Shown piece by piece: positions 7,207 to 10,477 of a DNA stretch of 10,477 nucleotides (its first letter is position 1; each line of letters begins with the position of its first letter). The position numbers and the translations under genes are program-made. Origin of the DNA: Aquificaceae bacterium (GTDB lineage Bacteria > Aquificota > Aquificia > Aquificales > Aquificaceae); the NCBI GenBank assembly GCA_015487365.1, contig WFPT01000196.1, positions 1-10,477 of the forward strand, written 5' to 3'. The notes beneath the pieces were generated by a model. It worked only from the letters and a program-made list of their open reading frames with translations, was not told the origin of the DNA and did no database searches.

Positions 7207-8347
7207 CCTTTGGCTCTACCTCCTCTTTTCCTCCGCCTTCTTGTCCATAACCCTCTTTGAATTTTTAGTGATATTTACCCTGATTTACTTTTCCAAAAGA
7301 CCTTTAAGGGGAATACTTTTAAAGCCTTTAAGCCTTTACGCTTTAAGTGTTTTTACTTCAACCCTGATTTACGCCCCCTACCTCCTCCCAAAGGCAATAG
7401 AAAGGGGCCCCTTTTTACTCCTCTACGGTTTAGGGAAATCGGTCAAAAGGGATAAGGAGCTCTTGGAGAGGTTAAACCATTTACTCATTTCCTTTGGTTT
7501 GTTCCTAATACCAGTGGTTTTGTTTAAGTTTTATAAAACGGGAATACCAGCCCCCCTGTGGGGTGGATGGTTTGAAGTGGGAGCCTTTTATTCTTTCTTC
7601 TCCCTATCCTCCCTGTCTTTGTTCTTTGAAAGGAAAAAACTTAAATACTTTATCCTATTTTTTGTCTTTACCTTCTTCGTCTTTTTCAGCATGAGGAGGT
7701 CCTGCATCTTTGGCCTTACCTTAACCCTTTTGCTTTTAGGCTTTTTAGTTAAAGGTAAGGTTAAAACCTCTTATATAATCTTAACCCTTACCCCAATCTT
7801 AACCGCGCTTGTAATAACACCCTTTTTGCTCTCTTTAAAGGACCAACGCTTTAAAACCCTCTTTGAAGTTGTAGAAGGAAGGAGGAAGTTTAACGAAGAG
7901 GCTTTAAACACCATTCTTACCAACCGCTGGTTTATATTAAAGGAGGGCCTTAAAGTGCTCCAAAGGGACATAAAGGAAAGGAGATTAATACCCTTACTCC
8001 TTGGCCACGGCCTGAACGCGGGTAAAAGGCTCCACTCTCCCTTTGGTGGATACTACGAGTCCTTCCTCCTCTTTTCCGAATTTATAGAAAAGGGCCTCTT
8101 GGGGGTGATTGCTCTAACTTGGCTCTACCTTACCTACTACCTACACCTTTTTAGAAGGAGGATAAAAAACCTTTTAGAAATCCCCTTCCTCCTAATCCCC
8201 TCCGTCGTTTTTTTGGGTGCCCTCTTTACCACTTTCTGGGATGCCCTCTTACCTTTATACTTACTTTCCTTTGGTATGGTTGAAGAGGAGGAAGAAGAGG
8301 GTCATGGTGGCCACTATACAGGCGGAGGGGGGGAGGTCAAAGGTTAG
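7199..8347 (+). CDS. Polytopic membrane protein, O-antigen ligase/polymerase (WaaL/Wzy)-like
   Basis: A 382-residue, strongly hydrophobic protein with roughly 9-11 predicted membrane helices. Between about residues 213 and 290 there is a large polar loop containing NRWFILKEGLKVL (242-254), LLGHGLN (267-273), a histidine (H279) and ESFLLFSEFIEKGLLGVIAL (287-306). This arrangement (R..W, GxG, H and E...GLLG before the next helix) is typical of the Wzy_C/O-antigen-ligase superfamily, whose periplasmic loop joins or transfers glycan chains. Sequence similarity is weak in this family, so the exact role (ligase, polymerase or other) is open. The GTG at 7199 overlaps the FAD gene by 8 nt and has AGGA just upstream. 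The C terminus is peculiar: after the last helix comes a Glu run and a Gly/His-rich tail (residues 360-382). Residues from about 355 on are encoded opposite the end of the convergent ABC permease gene. Confidence 0.65.
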   Translation: MSNLWLYLLFSSAFLSITLFEFLVIFTLIYFSKRPLRGILLKPLSLYALSVFTSTLIYAPYLLPKAIERGPFLLLYGLGKSVKRDKELLERLNHLLISFGLFLIPVVLFKFYKTGIPAPLWGGWFEVGAFYSFFSLSSLSLFFERKKLKYFILFFVFTFFVFFSMRRSCIFGLTLTLLLLGFLVKGKVKTSYIILTLTPILTALVITPFLLSLKDQRFKTLFEVVEGRRKFNEEALNTILTNRWFILKEGLKVLQRDIKERRLIPLLLGHGLNAGKRLHSPFGGYYESFLLFSEFIEKGLLGVIALTWLYLTYYLHLFRRRIKNLLEIPFLLIPSVVFLGALFTTFWDALLPLYLLSFGMVEEEEEEGHGGHYTGGGGEVKG

Positions 8348-9052
8348 GGAGAGGAAAAATCCAAGGAGGTTTGAGGTTAAAGAAAATAGGAAACTTAAAA
8401 CTAATGAGGACTTTAAGGAGCTACCCAAGGAAAGGCCAAAGAGGGGAGGGATTATAAAGAGGCTTGAGGCAAGGATTATACCTAAAACCTTTATAGAAGC
8501 TGTAAGGGACAAACTGGCTACTCCTACAAATAGGTAAGGCAAAAAATCTTTGTTACTGTAAACCTTAAAGAGCTCCTCGCTCAGAGAAAGTAAAACCAAG
8601 TCCTTAAAAAAGTAAAGGGTAAAGATTAAAGAAACTGAGGAAGAAAGGAAGGAGTATAGGAGGTCCCCGTAGGTGTTTAATAGAACGCTACCAAAAAGGT
8701 AGGAAAAGAGCTCGGAGCTAACCCCTCCCTTTAAACTTAAAATTAACAAGGAAAGGCCTATACCCAGGGTGTATAAAAGGTTTATAACCGCATCCCTTGG
8801 TAGTCTTTCCCTCCTTGAACTGTAGACCGTAAAGGTTGCTCCAAGTAGGGTAACTAAGGGGAGGGTAATGTATAGGGGTAAGGAAAAAACCAAAGAAAGG
8901 GAAACCCCCAAGAAGGCAAAGTGGGAAAGGGAAGAAATTAAAGAAGAATACCTGTTCAGGACCAAGAAGACGCCCAACAAAGAGGAGCCTAGGGAGTTTA
9001 AAAGGAGCAAAAGGATTGCCCTCCTTATGAGCTCGTTGTCTAAAATTTCCAT
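8261..9052 (-). CDS. Metal ABC transporter permease, ZnuB/TroC (ABC-3) family
   Basis: A 263-residue inner-membrane permease with about eight helices, full length for ABC-3 permeases, which import Zn, Mn or Fe with a periplasmic binding protein and an ATPase. Family marks are SSLSHFAFLGVSL (40-52), the counterpart of the usual LSHAvlPGvaL; the cytoplasmic coupling segment KDLVLLSLSEELFKVYS (150-166), matching 'fDpelA...G'; KVLGIILASSLFIIPPL (188-204); and the C-terminal LTFDLPPSACIVATMTLFFLL (236-256). The frame is open further upstream to 9151, but those residues are antisense to the prepilin signal region and unlike the family; the ATG at 9052 is the family-like start. No Shine-Dalgarno is visible; a TAAATT at 9066-9061 lies 8 nt before the ATG, a weak -10 candidate without a good -35. 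No binding protein or ATPase gene is adjacent. Metal specificity cannot be called. The 3' end overlaps the O-antigen-ligase-like gene by 87 bp. Confidence 0.88.
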   Translation of the reverse strand: MEILDNELIRRAILLLLLNSLGSSLLGVFLVLNRYSSLISSLSHFAFLGVSLSLVFSLPLYITLPLVTLLGATFTVYSSRRERLPRDAVINLLYTLGIGLSLLILSLKGGVSSELFSYLFGSVLLNTYGDLLYSFLSSSVSLIFTLYFFKDLVLLSLSEELFKVYSNKDFLPYLFVGVASLSLTASIKVLGIILASSLFIIPPLFGLSLGSSLKSSLVLSFLFSLTSNLLGFFLSLTFDLPPSACIVATMTLFFLLFNHTKGK

Positions 9053-9077
9053 AAGGCTTAAATTTACGTTAAAAGTT

Positions 9078-9725
9078 ATGAAAATCAGGGGATTTACCTT
9101 GGTAGAGCTTGCAGTAGTCTTAGTAATAGTTGGCATAATAATAGGTGCCATCTTAAAGGGAAAGGAGCTTATTGATAATGCGAGGGCAAAGAGATTAAAA
9201 AATGACCTAATGGGAGTTGCAAACTTAGCTTGGATTTTCCTTGACCGCTACAGGAAACTGCCGGGGGATTGCAACAAGGACGGCTTAATAGACGTAGACA
9301 GAATTTTAAGCAATCCCTACTACGATAACAACCCCCGCTCCAGTTTCTGCTCCCCACCTACGGTTGGAAACGACCACGATTGGTGGGTTGCGGAATTAAA
9401 GAGGGCTGGGCTACTACCCAAGGGCTCGGACAACAGGGACCTCCTAAGGCACATCTTCGGTGGATACTTCCTCTTAGCAAAGACCTACATAGGTAGCGTT
9501 CCCTTTAACTCCATAATAGTAACGGAAGTCCCCTGCTTTGCCGCAAAGCTTTTGGATAAATACATAGATTACAGGGTAGATGCCAACAGGGGAAGGATAA
9601 GGACCATAAACCTAAGTTTAACCCCCTTTAACGTTTCCTACCCCGCTAACTACTCAACCCTTTGCAAAACAGAGGACACCCCCATAAACGTAGTCTATCT
9701 CTTTGATAACGCAACGAGCCTCTGA
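9078..9725 (+). CDS. Type IV prepilin / pseudopilin-like protein with a dockerin-like calcium loop
   Basis: A 215-residue protein with a textbook class III signal: a short leader MKIRG, then FTLVELAVVLVIVGIIIGAIL. Prepilin peptidase should cut after G5 and methylate F6; E10 is the conserved Glu at mature position 5. A long amphipathic helix follows (to about 60). The globular part opens with YRKLPGDCNKDGLID (58-72), in which D64, N66, D68 and D72 are spaced like a dockerin/EF-hand-type calcium loop. Four cysteines after the signal (65, 91, 153, 196) could form two disulphides once exported. It could be a minor pilin or a type II secretion pseudopilin; no assembly genes are adjacent to decide. 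The frame is open upstream to an ATG at 8868, but that stretch is antisense to the permease, and the leader fixes the start at 9078. Its start and that of the divergent permease are only 25 bp apart. Confidence 0.88.
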   Translation: MKIRGFTLVELAVVLVIVGIIIGAILKGKELIDNARAKRLKNDLMGVANLAWIFLDRYRKLPGDCNKDGLIDVDRILSNPYYDNNPRSSFCSPPTVGNDHDWWVAELKRAGLLPKGSDNRDLLRHIFGGYFLLAKTYIGSVPFNSIIVTEVPCFAAKLLDKYIDYRVDANRGRIRTINLSLTPFNVSYPANYSTLCKTEDTPINVVYLFDNATSL

Positions 9726-9731
9726 TAAAAT
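9703..9731 (+). promoter_or_regulatory. nuoA promoter (TTGATA-17-TAAAAT, extended -10), predicting a leaderless mRNA
   Basis: TTGATA (9703-9708, 5 of 6), a 17-nt spacer and TAAAAT (9726-9731, 5 of 6) preceded by TGA make an excellent housekeeping-type promoter inside the last codons of the prepilin gene; the TGA of the extended -10 is the prepilin stop codon itself. The expected transcription start at 9738-9740 coincides with the nuoA ATG at 9740. No Shine-Dalgarno sequence is present. Confidence 0.7.
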
Positions 9732-9739
9732 ATTTAAAG

Positions 9740-10117
9740 ATGGAGTATGTGGCCCTTCTAATATTTGCCCTTATAAACTTGGTGGTTGGGGTGGTTTTCG
9801 TTTTACTCAACAAAGTCTTTGGCTGGGGTAAGAGGGAGCCCCTGGAGGATTACCCTTACGAGTGTGGAGTTCCCCTTTACGGGGAAAACGCCCAAACTAC
9901 CTTCCACCAAGGTTATTATTTGCTTGCCATACTCCTAATACTCTTTGACATAGAAGCGGCCTTCCTCTTCCCCTGGACGGTCTCTTATAACTTCTTAGGA
10001 CTCTTTGGCTTCTTTGAGATGCTCATATTCCTGCTGATTTTAACTTATGGTCTCCTTTACGCTTGGAGGAAGGGAGCCTTGGACTGGCAGTTTGAAGTAG
10101 AAGAGATAGGTGCTTGA
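9740..10117 (+). CDS. nuoA: NADH-quinone oxidoreductase (complex I) subunit A
   Basis: A 125-residue inner-membrane subunit of proton-pumping complex I, of normal length. It has three predicted helices (about 3-25, 59-79 and 86-108). The family signature is intact: YPYECGVP (38-45) in the long loop after helix 1, then FHQGYYLLAILLILFDIEAAFLFPW (55-79), including the conserved acidic pair D70 and E72 that matter for proton/quinone coupling in E. coli NuoA. The gene lies 14 nt after the prepilin stop and has its own promoter. The next gene is folC, overlapping by 8 nt, not nuoB, so this subunit is split from the usual nuoABCD order. Aquificae are known to carry more than one set of nuo genes, so the rest, or a second nuoA, is probably elsewhere. 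Confidence 0.95.
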   Translation: MEYVALLIFALINLVVGVVFVLLNKVFGWGKREPLEDYPYECGVPLYGENAQTTFHQGYYLLAILLILFDIEAAFLFPWTVSYNFLGLFGFFEMLIFLLILTYGLLYAWRKGALDWQFEVEEIGA

Positions 10118-10477
10118 GTTCTGGGAGAAGTTAAAGAGGAACGAGCAAAACTTTACCCCCACGGATGAGAGGATAAAGAGGGCCCTTAAATTCTTAGGGG
10201 AGCCCCAAAAAAAGTTAGAGGTAGTTTTGGTGGGGGGGACGGACGGTAAGGGCTCAACCGTTTCCTTTTTAAGCTCAATCCTTAAAGGGAATAACCTTAA
10301 AGTGGGGAGCTTTTACTCACCCCACCTAACGAGGGAAGAAGAAAGGATTAGGATAAACTCAGAGCCCATAGGGGAAGAAACTTTTAGAAACTACGTTAAG
10401 GACTTAACGCCTTTAATAGAAAGGTTTAGCCTCACCTACTTTGAGGCCTGCACCCTCCTGGCCCTCCTCTACTTTTT
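10110..10477 (+). CDS. folC: Folylpolyglutamate synthase / dihydrofolate synthase (3'-partial)
   Basis: The first 122 codons of a Mur-ligase-family enzyme that adds glutamate to dihydropteroate and/or reduced folates using ATP. Visible signatures are the P-loop VGGTDGKGSTV (41-51; the common form is AGTNGKGS, here Asp replaces Asn), YSPHL (68-72), the EERIRINSEPI segment (76-86) and LTYFEACTLLAL (107-118), all in the order expected for FolC. The GTG at 10110 overlaps the nuoA stop by 8 nt. It has only a weak purine-rich stretch (GAAGAGAT) upstream, so translation is probably coupled to nuoA. The N terminus (MLEFWEKLKRNEQNF) is short but compatible with the family. The gene runs off the right edge, so the C-terminal domain and bifunctionality cannot be judged. 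Folate polyglutamylation links it functionally, though not by operon, to the glycine-cleavage genes upstream. Confidence 0.92.
   Translation, partial: MLEFWEKLKRNEQNFTPTDERIKRALKFLGEPQKKLEVVLVGGTDGKGSTVSFLSSILKGNNLKVGSFYSPHLTREEERIRINSEPIGEETFRNYVKDLTPLIERFSLTYFEACTLLALLYF

Noticed and set aside
7199..8347. The 'TraF-like' barrel, the O-antigen-ligase-like protein and the pilin considered together as a conjugation or DNA-uptake locus
   Set aside because: They lie in different transcripts, TraF-like is only a family label for a barrel domain, and no ATPase, secretin or relaxase is present.
8217..8537. Open frame of 106 codons on the plus strand after the O-antigen-ligase-like gene, giving a Lys/Arg/Glu-rich product
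   Set aside because: It is antisense to the well-supported ABC permease. Its charged composition is what the complement of a hydrophobic, pyrimidine-rich gene produces; no start signal or family resemblance.
8868..9077. 70-codon upstream extension of the prepilin, highly charged
   Set aside because: It is antisense to the N-terminal half of the permease, and the class III leader (MKIRG-FTLVE) fixes the prepilin start at 9078.
1..10477. CRISPR arrays, tRNA/rRNA genes, insertion sequences, riboswitches or a new defence/mobile system
   Set aside because: I saw no regularly spaced repeats, tRNA-like cloverleaf signals, transposase genes, terminal inverted repeats or long non-coding stretches. 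Almost every base is explained by ordinary chromosomal genes; the largest gap between genes is the 58 bp before ccsA.

Overview
The window looks like a piece of chromosome from a thermophilic, autotrophic member of the Aquificaceae (Hydrogenobacter/Thermocrinis-like). The main evidence is a full-length citryl-CoA synthetase large subunit (ccsA), the ATP-grasp enzyme that Hydrogenobacter-type bacteria use in the reductive TCA cycle in place of ATP-citrate lyase. Purine-rich coding strands, heavy use of AGG/AGA (Arg) and ATA (Ile), very short spacers and operons mixing unrelated functions also fit this group. The genus is inferred.

Layout. (1) 1-482, plus strand: 3' part of a family-2 glycosyltransferase of the LPS-core type, entering from the left, with a probable frameshift near its end. 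(2) 475-5281, minus strand: a tightly packed five-gene run reading outer-membrane beta-barrel protein, phosphoglucomutase/phosphomannomutase, gcvH, gcvPA, hisIE. Every junction overlaps (7, 8, 4 and 1 nt), so the run is almost certainly one transcript. (3) 5282-5339: a 58-bp divergent intergenic region carrying two overlapping extended -10 promoters. (4) 5340-8347, plus strand: ccsA, a small FAD protein and an O-antigen-ligase-like membrane protein, joined by overlaps of 29 and 8 nt. (5) 8261-9052, minus strand: a lone ZnuB-type metal ABC permease whose 3' end overlaps the previous gene by 87 bp in convergent orientation. (6) 9078-10477, plus strand: a type IV prepilin, then nuoA behind its own good promoter, then the first 122 codons of folC running off the right edge.

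How the genes relate. ccsA is central to CO2 fixation. gcvH and gcvPA (glycine cleavage) and folC (folate polyglutamylation) belong to one-carbon metabolism. hisIE is histidine biosynthesis. The phosphohexomutase, glycosyltransferase and O-antigen-ligase-like protein suggest surface polysaccharide synthesis. nuoA is one subunit of respiratory complex I. Several genes are separated from their usual partners: no gcvPB, gcvT, ccsB, znuA, znuC or nuoB lies here.

The most notable non-gene signal is that ccsA and nuoA both have a TGn-extended -10 element ending exactly 8 nt before the ATG and no Shine-Dalgarno sequence. This predicts (nearly) leaderless mRNAs. I found no RNA genes, CRISPR arrays, insertion sequences or attachment sites, and no clear new defence or mobile system.
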